Source of the DNA: an uncultured Clostridia bacterium | GTDB taxonomy: Bacteria; Bacillota; Clostridia; Oscillospirales; CAG-272 | Length of the DNA stretch: 7,708 nucleotides | Direction of reading: 5' to 3' | Assembly: GCA_947367285.1 (NCBI GenBank) | Contig: CANBDB010000073.1 | Span: forward strand, 1-7,708 | In this document: positions 1 through 6,551 of the stretch, one piece after another | How the letters are laid out: every line of letters begins with the position of its first letter | How positions within the stretch are numbered: position 1 is the first letter of the stretch | Position numbers and translations under genes: made by a program | The notes under the pieces: generated by a model | Seen by the model: only the letters and a program-made list of their open reading frames with translations | Database searches by the model: none | What the model was told of the DNA's origin: nothing

Positions 1-1155
1 GCTGGTACATACAGCCTTAAGGTTGGTGATAAGTATCTTGAGGGTTACCTCAACGGTACATACAAGAACATTAGATTTGCTGACGAGCCCAAGGCTTGGA
101 AGTGGAATTCTGATGCAAAGGTATTTGTTTGCGACATCGACGGTATCGACTATTACTTTGGTGACCGTGACCGTGGCGGATATGCTAACGATACAATGGC
201 ACTTAGTGATATCAAGTACATCACAGGTGATAACCTTTCTAAGATCGGTGTTTCTCAGTTCACAGGTGCATTTTCTACAATCGAATTTGTAACTGAGGAT
301 GGTGGCGAAACACCCGATCAGCCCGGTGAAGGCGGTGGCGAAACACCCGACCAGCCCGGTGAAGGCGGCAATGAAGGTGGCGAAACACCCTCTGCTCCCA
401 CAACAGTAGAAGAGATTCTCAATGCTCTCTACGCACTCGCAGATGGCGAAACACTTGCTGGCGAATTCACACTTACTGGTAAGATCACAAATCTTGATGA
501 CTGGAACAACCCCACAATCGTTGTTGAAGGTTTCGATAGCAAACCTGTTTATTGCTTCAAGTTGAAAGATGACAGATTTGTAGTTGGTGCTACAATTACT
601 GTATCTGCTACAACTCTTAAGAACTATAAGGGTACTTATGAGCTTGAAGGCTGTACACTCGTTGAAATCACTCTTCCCGAGGGCAGCGATGATAACACAG
701 GTTCTGATGTTACAACAGGTAACGCATATGAATATACATTCGTATCCGGTGTTTTCACAAAAGATGGAACAGTAGCTCTTGGTAGCAAAAACTGGACTCT
801 TACCACTGTAACTTCCAGTGGTGATGCAGCTTACTTTGGTTTCGACTCTCAAAATGGCAAGGGATTCCAATTCGGTAAAGCTAAAGATCACCTTACTTCT
901 ATGACATTGGTATCTGAGTCATTCACCAACGTAACTAAGATTGTAATTAACACATCTGGTGCTAAAGATGTTGACGGTTCATTTGAAGTATATGTTGGCG
1001 ACGTAAAGGTTGGAGATTCCACAACATTGACATCCAGCGCTACTGCCTATACTTTTGAATGCAACACAGCTCTTACAGGAGAAGTTAAGATCGTATATAC
1101 TAACTCTGCAAAAGCTATTTACATCAAATCAATTCAGGTAGTTACTGCTGAATAA
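1..1155 (+). CDS. Modular secreted/surface protein, C-terminal part (5' end outside window)
   Basis: The frame is open from base 1 to the TAA at 1153-1155, giving 384 visible residues; the real start and any signal peptide lie upstream. ATG 196 is internal, because the same kind of Gly/Tyr/Asp-rich beta sequence continues without a break before it. Three modules are visible. Residues 1-98 look like a beta-rich repeat module (AGTYSLKVGDKYLEGYLNG, then DIDGIDYYFGDRD). A linker of GGETPDQPGEG repeats follows at about 101-130. Residues 136-222 resemble an OB-fold-like module (GEFTLTGKIT, VYCFKL, LKNYKGTYELEGCTL). Residues 242-384 look like a Thr/Ser-rich beta-sandwich (NWTLTTVTSSGDAAYFGFDS, KIVINTSGA, AIYIKSIQVV). 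Similar modules occur in large extracellular proteins of gut Clostridia and Bacteroidetes, as I recall the families. I see no LPXTG motif, C-terminal membrane segment or catalytic motif. The function is unknown; adhesion or polymer binding is only a guess. Confidence 0.85.
   Translation, partial: AGTYSLKVGDKYLEGYLNGTYKNIRFADEPKAWKWNSDAKVFVCDIDGIDYYFGDRDRGGYANDTMALSDIKYITGDNLSKIGVSQFTGAFSTIEFVTEDGGETPDQPGEGGGETPDQPGEGGNEGGETPSAPTTVEEILNALYALADGETLAGEFTLTGKITNLDDWNNPTIVVEGFDSKPVYCFKLKDDRFVVGATITVSATTLKNYKGTYELEGCTLVEITLPEGSDDNTGSDVTTGNAYEYTFVSGVFTKDGTVALGSKNWTLTTVTSSGDAAYFGFDSQNGKGFQFGKAKDHLTSMTLVSESFTNVTKIVINTSGAKDVDGSFEVYVGDVKVGDSTTLTSSATAYTFECNTALTGEVKIVYTNSAKAIYIKSIQVVTAE
301..390 (+). repeat. 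Tandem 33-bp linker repeat (GGETPDQPGEG)
   Basis: Two adjacent 33-bp units, 301-333 and 334-366, differ at one base (GATCAG versus GACCAG, a silent Asp codon change). After a short GlyAsnGlu interruption a third, partial copy follows at 376-390. They encode GGETPDQPGEG twice and then GGETP. The sequence is a flexible, acidic Gly/Pro interdomain linker. The near identity at DNA level suggests recent duplication or slippage. Confidence 0.9.
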
Positions 1156-1171
1156 TATCACCCTATAATTC

Positions 1172-1201
1172 CCCCCTCGCCTTCGGGCGAGGGGGTTTTT
1201 T
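1172..1201 (+). terminator. Intrinsic terminator of the modular secreted protein gene
   Basis: A perfect 10-bp GC-rich stem (1172-1181 with 1186-1195) closes on a UUCG tetraloop (1182-1185) and runs into six T residues (1196-1201). It lies 17 bases after the stop codon at 1155. This is a textbook Rho-independent terminator for the plus strand. Confidence 0.95.
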
Positions 1202-1210
1202 ATACAAACA

Positions 1211-1240
1211 AAAATAGCAGGGATTATTCCCTGCTATTTT
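1211..1240 (-). terminator. Intrinsic terminator of the nrnA-nrnA-surE operon, possibly bidirectional
   Basis: A perfect 13-bp stem (1211-1223 with 1228-1240) has a 4-base loop. Read on the minus strand it ends in a T-rich tail interrupted by G (TTTTTGTTTG), 24 bases past the surE stop. The plus-strand side also ends in TTTT, so it may back up the first terminator. Together the two hairpins separate converging transcripts. Confidence 0.88.
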
Positions 1241-1264
1241 ATAATTTAATTGTTTCACATTGAT

Positions 1265-1990
1265 TTAGATATCCAATGATTTAAGCTTTTCAAAAGCTAC
1301 GAGGTCTGTTCTCTCTTTAGTCATAGGAGTTAAGGAGATATATCCGTTAGAGAATGCTATTGAATCACGATCAAGGTCATCGGGATTATTATCCGCTATC
1401 ATTTCGCCGTGCTGAGTATAAGTATTCTCGTCAACCTTAAAGAAGGAATCGGAGAAGAAGGCATTGCCCTGTTTGGTTATTCTAATTCCCTTTACTGTCT
1501 CAGGAATATTGACATTATAGAGGTCACTATAGTCAAAGAGGTTGTTTTCAATGATGAAATTGTATGCTTGTTCGAGATATTCGGTAGCTCCTTCAAGATT
1601 CTCGGGTGTAGTGGAGAAAGCAATTCCACGGTGGTGCTGATTTCCCGCCTCGAATATTGCGCCCATTGTTCCGGAATAAATGATGTCTCCGCCCATATTT
1701 GTGCCACGGTTGATGCCTGAGAGGACAAGATCATAATGTCTACGGAGACCTACGGTGCCAAATCTAACGCAATCCGCGGGAGTTGACGCCATAGCCCATG
1801 CTTCAACGCCTTCCAAAAAGTCAACACGTTTAATTTCGATAGGATTTATAAAGTCAATAGCATGGCTCTTGCCGCTTTGCTCTTCCTTGGGAGCGATTAC
1901 CGTAACTTCACCGTGTGTGAGCGCCCATTTTGCAAGGAGCTTAATACCCTCGGCACCAATTCCGTCATCATTAACAATAAGAAATCTCAT
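1265..1990 (-). CDS. surE: 5'/3'-nucleotidase SurE
   Basis: SurE removes phosphate from nucleoside 5'- and 3'-monophosphates and in some species also hydrolyses short polyphosphate; it is a cytoplasmic, metal-dependent enzyme. With the ATG at 1990 the protein has 241 residues, within the usual family range. Hallmarks are N-terminal FLIVNDDG (metal-binding D8 and D9), QSGKS at 38-42, STPADCV at 69-75, SGINRGTNMGGDIIYSGT at 91-108 with metal-binding N94, NVNIP at 159-163, and GYISLTPM near the C-terminus. An in-frame TTG at 1996 would add two residues. It directly abuts GAGGG (1997-2001), whereas that site stands 6 bases before the ATG, so the ATG is preferred. The ATG overlaps the TGA stop of the upstream gene (ATGA), suggesting translational coupling. 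It is the last gene of a three-gene operon. Confidence in the family is high; the physiological substrate is not known. Confidence 0.95.
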   Translation of the reverse strand: MRFLIVNDDGIGAEGIKLLAKWALTHGEVTVIAPKEEQSGKSHAIDFINPIEIKRVDFLEGVEAWAMASTPADCVRFGTVGLRRHYDLVLSGINRGTNMGGDIIYSGTMGAIFEAGNQHHRGIAFSTTPENLEGATEYLEQAYNFIIENNLFDYSDLYNVNIPETVKGIRITKQGNAFFSDSFFKVDENTYTQHGEMIADNNPDDLDRDSIAFSNGYISLTPMTKERTDLVAFEKLKSLDI

Positions 1991-2970
1991 AACCAACCCT
2001 CATTGTTTTCTTTATAATCCTTGATAAGAGCGTCCGCATCAGCAATAAACAGTGCCATTTCTTCTTTTGAATGAAGTGTTGCACCGCACGCGCACTCATG
2101 TCCGCCGCCGCGATACTTCTCGGCGAGGGGATTCACGGGAACGAATCTTGAACGGAGTCTTACTCGGATAGTTCCGTCGGCATTATCAATGAATGCGATC
2201 CAAATGATTGATCCGCGGATGCCGTCCATAAAGCTTACGGATGCGCTTGCCTGCTCATTTGTGAGAGCAAACTTTTCCTGCATTTCCTTATCAACGTAAA
2301 GATATACCAAGCCGTTTTCGGTAATCTCCATCTTTTCGTGAGCGTAGGATTCGAATTTATACTCATTGAAGTCCTTGAGGTAAAGGTTTGCATAAAGAAG
2401 ATCGGTATTAACACCTTGGTCAAGCATAAGTCCTGCAAGACGAAGTGTATCGCCTGATACGTCACGATAGCGGAAACGTCCACTATCAGTTACCATACCG
2501 CAATAGATGTAGGTTGCCGCCTGTGTGCTAATCTTAAGCTCGTCCTTAAACGTATCGTAGAATTCAGCTATCATTTCACAAGTTGATGATTTTTCCTCGA
2601 TAACCCAGTGGTAGTCGCCATAGTGCTTATCAACGATATGATGGTCGATCTTTACAAGCTCGCGGCAAAGTGGGTATTTCTTATTGGAAATTCTATCTTC
2701 TGTACCGGTATCAAGGACTAAACCGAGTGCATCAGCGTAAAATTCATCCTCAACTGCCTCGTCCTCGTTACCAAGAAATTTCACATAATCGGAATAATCG
2801 GCATTGATAAGTCGAATATCCTTCTCGGGATAGGTGAGCCTAAGGATTTCACGGAGACCGAGTGTTGAGCCCACAGCATCTCCGTCGGGACGGAAATGGC
2901 GGAAAATAATTATCTTATTGTATTCTTTTATTTTATCAAGTATTTGCTTTTTAGCTTCGTAATTTGTCAT
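1987..2970 (-). CDS. nrnA: DHH/DHHA1 phosphoesterase, NrnA-like (copy A, second gene of operon)
   Basis: The NrnA family degrades 2-5-nt RNA oligomers to mononucleotides and dephosphorylates pAp (3'-phosphoadenosine 5'-phosphate) in the cytoplasm of Firmicutes that lack Orn. This 327-residue protein has the DHH catalytic set: RHFRPDGDAVGS (H25, D29, D31), VLDTG (D87), KIDHH (D109-H111) and VTDSGRFR (D162). The C-terminal DHHA1 domain carries the substrate-binding GGGH at 288-291. The motif that normally reads like GGGHxxASG here reads GGGHECACG, with a Cys in the Ser position; this may be a harmless variant. AGGAAG, five bases before the ATG, supports the start. It begins 14 bases after the stop of its paralogue and overlaps surE by 4 bases. 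Which copy has RNase and which has pAp activity cannot be told from sequence. Confidence 0.93.
   Translation of the reverse strand: MTNYEAKKQILDKIKEYNKIIIFRHFRPDGDAVGSTLGLREILRLTYPEKDIRLINADYSDYVKFLGNEDEAVEDEFYADALGLVLDTGTEDRISNKKYPLCRELVKIDHHIVDKHYGDYHWVIEEKSSTCEMIAEFYDTFKDELKISTQAATYIYCGMVTDSGRFRYRDVSGDTLRLAGLMLDQGVNTDLLYANLYLKDFNEYKFESYAHEKMEITENGLVYLYVDKEMQEKFALTNEQASASVSFMDGIRGSIIWIAFIDNADGTIRVRLRSRFVPVNPLAEKYRGGGHECACGATLHSKEEMALFIADADALIKDYKENNEGWL
1997..2001 (-). promoter_or_regulatory. Ribosome binding site that decides the surE start
   Basis: GAGGG on the minus strand, 6 bases before ATG 1990, lies inside the end of the upstream nrnA-like gene. It touches the alternative TTG at 1996 with no spacer, which argues against that start. 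Confidence 0.75.
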
Positions 2971-2984
2971 TTTTTCTTCCTTTC

Positions 2985-3917
2985 TTATTTAGTTAATGCG
3001 ATAAGGTCATTAAGCATTGCCATCGCTTCTTCTCTATTTTTAATAGTTGCGCCGCTCGCTTTTTGATGACCGCCGCCACCGTACTTAACTGCAATAGGAT
3101 TAATATTATATTTATTGGAACGAAGTTCACAAAGAACGCCGTTCTCAGTTTCAGTAAAGTTGACCCAAATGTCAATTCCCTTGATATCTCCCATTGTATT
3201 TACCATGCCGCGCGAGATAGTAAAGGTATCGGCATTATAGCTCTTTGCTTCATCAAGAGTTGTATAGATGTATGCCACGGGAGCATCGGTCTTGGTTATT
3301 TTAAGGACAAATTTTGCTCTGAGCTGGATAGAGGGAAGCTCGTCCGCATAGAGATTTGCAAATATATCGTTTGTATTGAAATTCTGTTCCATAAGGAAGG
3401 ATGCAACACGGAAGGTCTGCGCGCTAGTTGAATCATAGCGGAAACGGCCTGAATCAGTAATCATTCCTGTGTAGAGAGATTTTGCTGCCAAGGGGTTAAG
3501 CTTAAGTCCGGTTTGCATTGCAAACATACCGATAAGCCCACAGCAGGACTCGAAGGACGTGTCGATAAGCTCGATATCGGCATATTTCTCAGTGAAAATA
3601 TGGTGGTCCATCTTGATTATCATATCAGCTGTCTTATATCTATCATCAGAGATAAGCGCAATTGCGCTAGTATCAAGAACGAATGCAAGAGCACCCTTAT
3701 AATACTCATCCGGGATTGTATCGGTTTCACAGTCTTCCATAAAGCCATAGCGCTTAGAAGGATCACCAACGGTATAAACTTCCTTTTGGGGATAATTCTC
3801 TTTGATTATATTCTTTAATCCAATTTGTGAGCCAAGTGCATCACCATCAGGATTTGAATGGCGGTGAATAATAATTCTATCGTATTTTTCGATTGCTTCA
3901 TTGATTTTATTATACAT
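2985..3917 (-). CDS. nrnA: DHH/DHHA1 phosphoesterase, NrnA-like (copy B, first gene of operon)
   Basis: This is the second member of the family, 310 residues from the ATG at 3917. It has HRHSNPDGDALGS (H20, D24, D26), VLDTS (D82), KMDHH (D104-H106), ITDSGRFRY (D155) and a DHHA1 GGGH at 281-284 followed by the canonical QKASGA. All metal ligands are therefore present. An upstream in-frame ATG at 3935 would add MKGIFI. I prefer 3917: AAGGGA lies 8 bases before it, the predicted transcript start is only about seven bases before 3935, and the 18 residues before the first motif match the short lead of the neighbouring copy. The two copies are clearly homologous along their length but differ a great deal outside the motifs, so this is an old duplication. 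It is the promoter-proximal gene of the operon. Confidence 0.92.
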   Translation of the reverse strand: MYNKINEAIEKYDRIIIHRHSNPDGDALGSQIGLKNIIKENYPQKEVYTVGDPSKRYGFMEDCETDTIPDEYYKGALAFVLDTSAIALISDDRYKTADMIIKMDHHIFTEKYADIELIDTSFESCCGLIGMFAMQTGLKLNPLAAKSLYTGMITDSGRFRYDSTSAQTFRVASFLMEQNFNTNDIFANLYADELPSIQLRAKFVLKITKTDAPVAYIYTTLDEAKSYNADTFTISRGMVNTMGDIKGIDIWVNFTETENGVLCELRSNKYNINPIAVKYGGGGHQKASGATIKNREEAMAMLNDLIALTK

Positions 3918-3925
3918 TATAAATA

Positions 3926-3931
3926 TCCCTT
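3926..3931 (-). promoter_or_regulatory. Ribosome binding site that decides the start of the first nrnA-like gene
   Basis: AAGGGA on the minus strand, 8 bases before ATG 3917. The competing ATG at 3935 has no comparable site and would fall almost at the predicted 5' end of the mRNA. Confidence 0.7.
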
Positions 3932-3948
3932 TCATACTTTATCACATT

Positions 3949-3977
3949 ATTATACTATATATTTAATGATTTTGCAA
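3949..3977 (-). promoter_or_regulatory. Sigma-A promoter of the nrnA-nrnA-surE operon
   Basis: A -35 box TTGCAA (3972-3977) and a perfect -10 box TATAAT (3949-3954) are separated by exactly 17 bases. The expected start of transcription is near 3942, giving a leader of about 25 bases before ATG 3917. The region is AT-rich, so chance matches are possible, but spacing and position both fit. Confidence 0.82.
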
Positions 3978-3984
3978 ACATTTT

Positions 3985-4020
3985 TTGATAATTTATTAGA
4001 AAAATAGTGTTTTTTATCAA
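3985..4020. promoter_or_regulatory. Inverted repeat between divergent promoters, possible operator
   Basis: TTGATAA (3985-3991) and TTATCAA (4014-4020) form a perfect 7-bp dyad with a 22-base gap. It sits between the two outward-facing -35 boxes, and its right arm ends 7 bases before the plus-strand -35. It could be a two-site regulator operator shared by both units, or chance in AT-rich DNA. Confidence 0.3.
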
Positions 4021-4027
4021 GAAGTAC

Positions 4028-4056
4028 TTGAAATTATCTAAATTATGGGTTATAAT
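4028..4056 (+). promoter_or_regulatory. Sigma-A promoter of the HAD hydrolase gene
   Basis: TTGAAA (4028-4033) and TATAAT (4051-4056) are separated by 17 bases. Transcription would begin near 4063, with a leader of about 29 bases. The -35 overlaps the right half of a small dyad, TCAAG-5-CTTGA (4017-4031). Confidence 0.82.
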
Positions 4057-4077
4057 TAATTGGATAAATTTGTATTT

Positions 4078-4083
4078 AGGAGG
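4078..4083 (+). promoter_or_regulatory. Perfect Shine-Dalgarno site for a UUG start
   Basis: AGGAGG, eight bases before the TTG at 4092. The next in-frame ATG (4119) has no such site, so the UUG start is preferred. A perfect site may compensate for the weak start codon. Confidence 0.88.
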
Positions 4084-4091
4084 ATTCCCCT

Positions 4092-5000
4092 TTGAGTAAT
4101 TCAAAAAAGAAGCCAATTATGGCCATTTGCTATGATTTTGACAAAACACTTTCTCCCGACGATATGCAAACATTTACACTCATTCCCTCCTTCGGAGTGA
4201 ACATAGGTGAGTTTTGGCATGAATCAGACGAGCTTGCTAAAGCTAACCGTATGGAAATGAATCTTGCTTGGATGTATGAGCTTGTTAAGTACTCCAACTT
4301 TAAGGGCAAGTCTCTCAAGAGAGATTATTTCAGACAGAGTGGTGCTGAGGTTAAGCTTTATGAAGGCGTTAAGACCTGGTTCTCACGCATTAATCAGTAT
4401 GCTGAATCCAAGGGTATTGAGGTTGAGCACTACGTTATTTCTTCCGGTCTTCGCGAGATTATCGAAGGCAGCGAAATTGCCGATGAATTTAAGAAGATCT
4501 ATGCTTCCTCTTATCTTTACAATGCCGATGGCGTTGTTGTATGGCCTGCACAGGCAGTTAACTATACTAACAAGACACAGTACCTCTTCCGCATTTCCAA
4601 AGGATTCCTTGAGGAACACGACGAAAGAGTTAACGACAGTATTCCTGCAAGTGAGAGAAGAATTCCGTTTGAGAATTTTGTATATATAGGTGACTCCGCT
4701 ACTGATATTCCCTGCATGCAGCTTATTAAGGACCGCGGCGGGTTTACCATTGGCGTTTTCGATCCCGTTAAGGACAATCGCGAAAAGGTATACAAGCTCC
4801 TCAATGACGGACGCCTTACATTCTATGCTCCTGCCGACTACACTGCAAGAAGTGCTATGAGTAAGTATCTTAAGGAGATTATTGACACTATCGCTCAAAA
4901 TGAAAAGATTAAGGCTGAGCAGGAGATGCTCCGTCAGCCTGCTATTGATTTTATGATTGCAAAGGCTAATCGCGACGACGATCAGTGTGAAATTCTTTAA
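4092..5000 (+). CDS. HAD-superfamily hydrolase, phosphoserine-phosphatase-like subgroup
   Basis: This is a 302-residue cytoplasmic protein with all four HAD motifs. Motif I is YDFDKTLSPDD, with the nucleophile D15 and acid/base D17. Motif II is VISSG at 115-119. The candidate motif III Lys is K161 in NYTNKTQY. Motif IV is YIGDSATDIP, with D201 and D205. A helical C1-type cap lies between motifs I and II (about 25-95; QTFTLIPSFGV, FWHES), as in phosphoserine-phosphatase-like HADs. The family usually hydrolyses phosphate monoesters through an aspartyl-phosphate intermediate; the substrate here is unknown. The C-terminal 40 residues (260-302) are charged and helical-looking, beyond the catalytic core. 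It starts with TTG, supported by a perfect AGGAGG. It is transcribed alone, divergent from the nrnA operon and convergent with the peptidase gene. No link to the nucleotidase genes is shown beyond adjacency. Confidence 0.9.
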   Translation: MSNSKKKPIMAICYDFDKTLSPDDMQTFTLIPSFGVNIGEFWHESDELAKANRMEMNLAWMYELVKYSNFKGKSLKRDYFRQSGAEVKLYEGVKTWFSRINQYAESKGIEVEHYVISSGLREIIEGSEIADEFKKIYASSYLYNADGVVVWPAQAVNYTNKTQYLFRISKGFLEEHDERVNDSIPASERRIPFENFVYIGDSATDIPCMQLIKDRGGFTIGVFDPVKDNREKVYKLLNDGRLTFYAPADYTARSAMSKYLKEIIDTIAQNEKIKAEQEMLRQPAIDFMIAKANRDDDQCEIL

Positions 5001-5009
5001 TTGGTATTA

Positions 5010-5036
5010 AAAATCCCACCATTACGGTGGGATTTT
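5010..5036. terminator. Bidirectional intrinsic terminator between the HAD gene and the M32 peptidase gene
   Basis: A perfect 11-bp stem (5010-5020 with 5026-5036) has a 5-base loop. T-rich runs follow on both strands (TTTTCTTT on plus, TTTTTAAT on minus). It starts 9 bases after the HAD stop and ends 2 bases before the M32 stop codon, so one hairpin ends both convergent genes. Confidence 0.92.
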
Positions 5037-5038
5037 CT

Positions 5039-6541
5039 TTATATGTTATAGATTTTTGAATACTTTTCTTCAAGATATTTTATGAAGTGCATTGGGTCAA
5101 ATTCTTCACCGAGAGCATTTCTAAGAAGCTCATCAGGATTCTTAAGACAACCGTATTTCCAAATGTGTTCTCTATTCCACTCGTTTATAGGGTTGAAATT
5201 GCCTTCGGCAAGGCATTTTTCAACATCTACACTCTCGCGCATCTTATGAAGGAGATGTGCGCCGTAAGCGGAGCCGAGGGCATATGATGGGAAATAACCT
5301 ACACTTCCGCCCGACCAGTGACTATCCTGAAGTACGCCTTCACGGTCACAAGGCACTTCTACACCAAGATACTCCAGGTAGAGCTTATTCCACTCGGTAG
5401 CTAAATCTTTAACCTCAAGTTCACCACTCATTACTCTTTTTTCAAGTTCATAACGAACCATTACGTGCAAGCAGTAGGTCACCTCGTCGGACTCAGTCCT
5501 TATCAACGAAGGAGTAACAAGATTGATTGCTTTATAGAGGTCATTTGCTGTATATCCCTTCATTTGTTCGGGGAAACACTCGCACACCTTGGGAAATACG
5601 TAGTTAACATAGGCTTCACTTCTACCGAGAAGATTTTCATAAAATCTACTTTGGCTCTCGTGGATACCCATTGAAACTCCTCCATCAAGGAAGGTATATG
5701 CATATTCATCATCGGAATTCATATCGTAAAGTGCGTGTCCACCCTCGTGGATAACACTGAACATTGAGGATGCAAAATTATCTCGCTGATAGTGAGTTGT
5801 TATTCTTACGTCATGATGTGAGCCAATGCTTGTAGTAAAGGGATGCTCGGTGGTGCCAAGTCCGCAAATTCCGAGATCAATTCCCATAATCTTCATGAGC
5901 TCAAGGGAGAATTTCTCCTGTGATGCTTCATCAAAATCGCCGTGTATACAGGAGTCATCCACCTGCTCTGCTTTGCCAATTCTCTTGATAAGGGGCACTA
6001 TTCTATCCTTAAGTGTGGCAAAGAATTCGTCGCACTTTTCTATTGTGAGTCCCTTTTCATATTTATCCAACCAATAGTCATAGGGGTGAACCTCGGGTGC
6101 GCAATATGCGGCTATTTTTTTATTAAACTCGAAGATTTGCTCAAGAACGGGGCGGAATAGTTCAAAATCACTATTTTCCTTAGCCTTATGCCAAGTATCA
6201 CCCGCTTCAACCAAAAGCTCTTGATACGCGATATATTCCTCGATGGGAATTTTTTTCATTTCTTTAATATCACGGATAGCGAGGTATACAATTCTCTGTT
6301 CCTTTTCTTCAAGCTCATCGCGGTGTGAGTCAAGAAATTCGAGAAGTGCCACGGTTTCATCACTTGTGGTGATTTTATAGGTTTCTTCGCTAAGAACTGC
6401 AAGTGCGTGCGCACGATTGCGTGCTGTTTTCTTGGGTGCTACAGTTGCTCCGTCATAATAAATAAGTGACATTGCGTGATTATACGCACTGAGCTTGGAT
6501 TGAAGCTCGTACAGCTTAGAAATTGCTTCCTTAATGTTCAT
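5039..6541 (-). CDS. M32-family metallocarboxypeptidase (thermostable carboxypeptidase 1 / Taq carboxypeptidase type)
   Basis: This is a zinc-dependent carboxypeptidase that trims C-terminal residues from peptides, probably in the cytoplasm since no signal peptide is seen. It has 500 residues from ATG 6541, the normal length of the family (Bacillus YpwA, Pyrococcus and Taq enzymes). Family signatures appear in order: HPF at 233-235, DVRITT at 244-249, the metal and catalytic motif HEGGHALYD (H265, E266, H269), HESQSRFYEN with the third ligand E295, IRTESDEVTY at 347-356, and GYFPSYALGSAYG from 415. All catalytic residues are present. A TTG at 6559 would extend the protein by six residues into the upstream lipoprotein gene; AAGGAG (6546-6551) lies just before the ATG and favours 6541. 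Only 8 bases separate it from the lipoprotein stop, so it is the second gene of that operon. The peptide substrates are unknown. Confidence 0.95.
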   Translation of the reverse strand: MNIKEAISKLYELQSKLSAYNHAMSLIYYDGATVAPKKTARNRAHALAVLSEETYKITTSDETVALLEFLDSHRDELEEKEQRIVYLAIRDIKEMKKIPIEEYIAYQELLVEAGDTWHKAKENSDFELFRPVLEQIFEFNKKIAAYCAPEVHPYDYWLDKYEKGLTIEKCDEFFATLKDRIVPLIKRIGKAEQVDDSCIHGDFDEASQEKFSLELMKIMGIDLGICGLGTTEHPFTTSIGSHHDVRITTHYQRDNFASSMFSVIHEGGHALYDMNSDDEYAYTFLDGGVSMGIHESQSRFYENLLGRSEAYVNYVFPKVCECFPEQMKGYTANDLYKAINLVTPSLIRTESDEVTYCLHVMVRYELEKRVMSGELEVKDLATEWNKLYLEYLGVEVPCDREGVLQDSHWSGGSVGYFPSYALGSAYGAHLLHKMRESVDVEKCLAEGNFNPINEWNREHIWKYGCLKNPDELLRNALGEEFDPMHFIKYLEEKYSKIYNI

Positions 6542-6545
6542 ATTT

Positions 6546-6551
6546 CTCCTT
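6546..6551 (-). promoter_or_regulatory. Ribosome binding site that decides the M32 peptidase start
   Basis: AAGGAG on the minus strand overlaps the TAA stop of the lipoprotein gene and stands 4 bases before ATG 6541. The spacing is slightly short but acceptable. The placement suggests coupled translation of the two genes. Confidence 0.7.

Noticed and set aside
301..390. Regular repeats as a possible CRISPR array
   Set aside because: The units are directly adjacent without spacers, stay in frame and encode a Gly/Pro/Glu linker.
196..1155. ATG 196 as the start of the first gene
   Set aside because: The reading frame is open to base 1 with the same composition, and no ribosome site precedes 196; the gene is truncated by the window edge.
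3063..3431. Plus-strand open frame of 122 codons opposite the first nrnA-like gene, and similar frames opposite surE, the HAD gene and the M32 gene
   Set aside because: They lie entirely within genes with clear family motifs, have no good ribosome sites, and their translations are Cys/Ile-rich or Ser/Leu-rich shadows without any recognisable domain.
3915..3935. ATG 3935 as the start of the first nrnA-like gene
   Set aside because: It lies about seven bases from the predicted transcript start and lacks a ribosome site, while ATG 3917 has AAGGGA at 8 bases.
3918..4091. Riboswitch or small RNA in the divergent intergenic region
   Set aside because: Both predicted leaders are under 30 bases and the region is AT-rich without stable hairpins, leaving no room for an aptamer.
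4989..5000. C-terminal CEIL of the HAD protein resembles a eukaryotic CaaX prenylation box
   Set aside because: Bacteria do not prenylate their own proteins in this way, and a four-residue match with Cys at -4 is easily due to chance.
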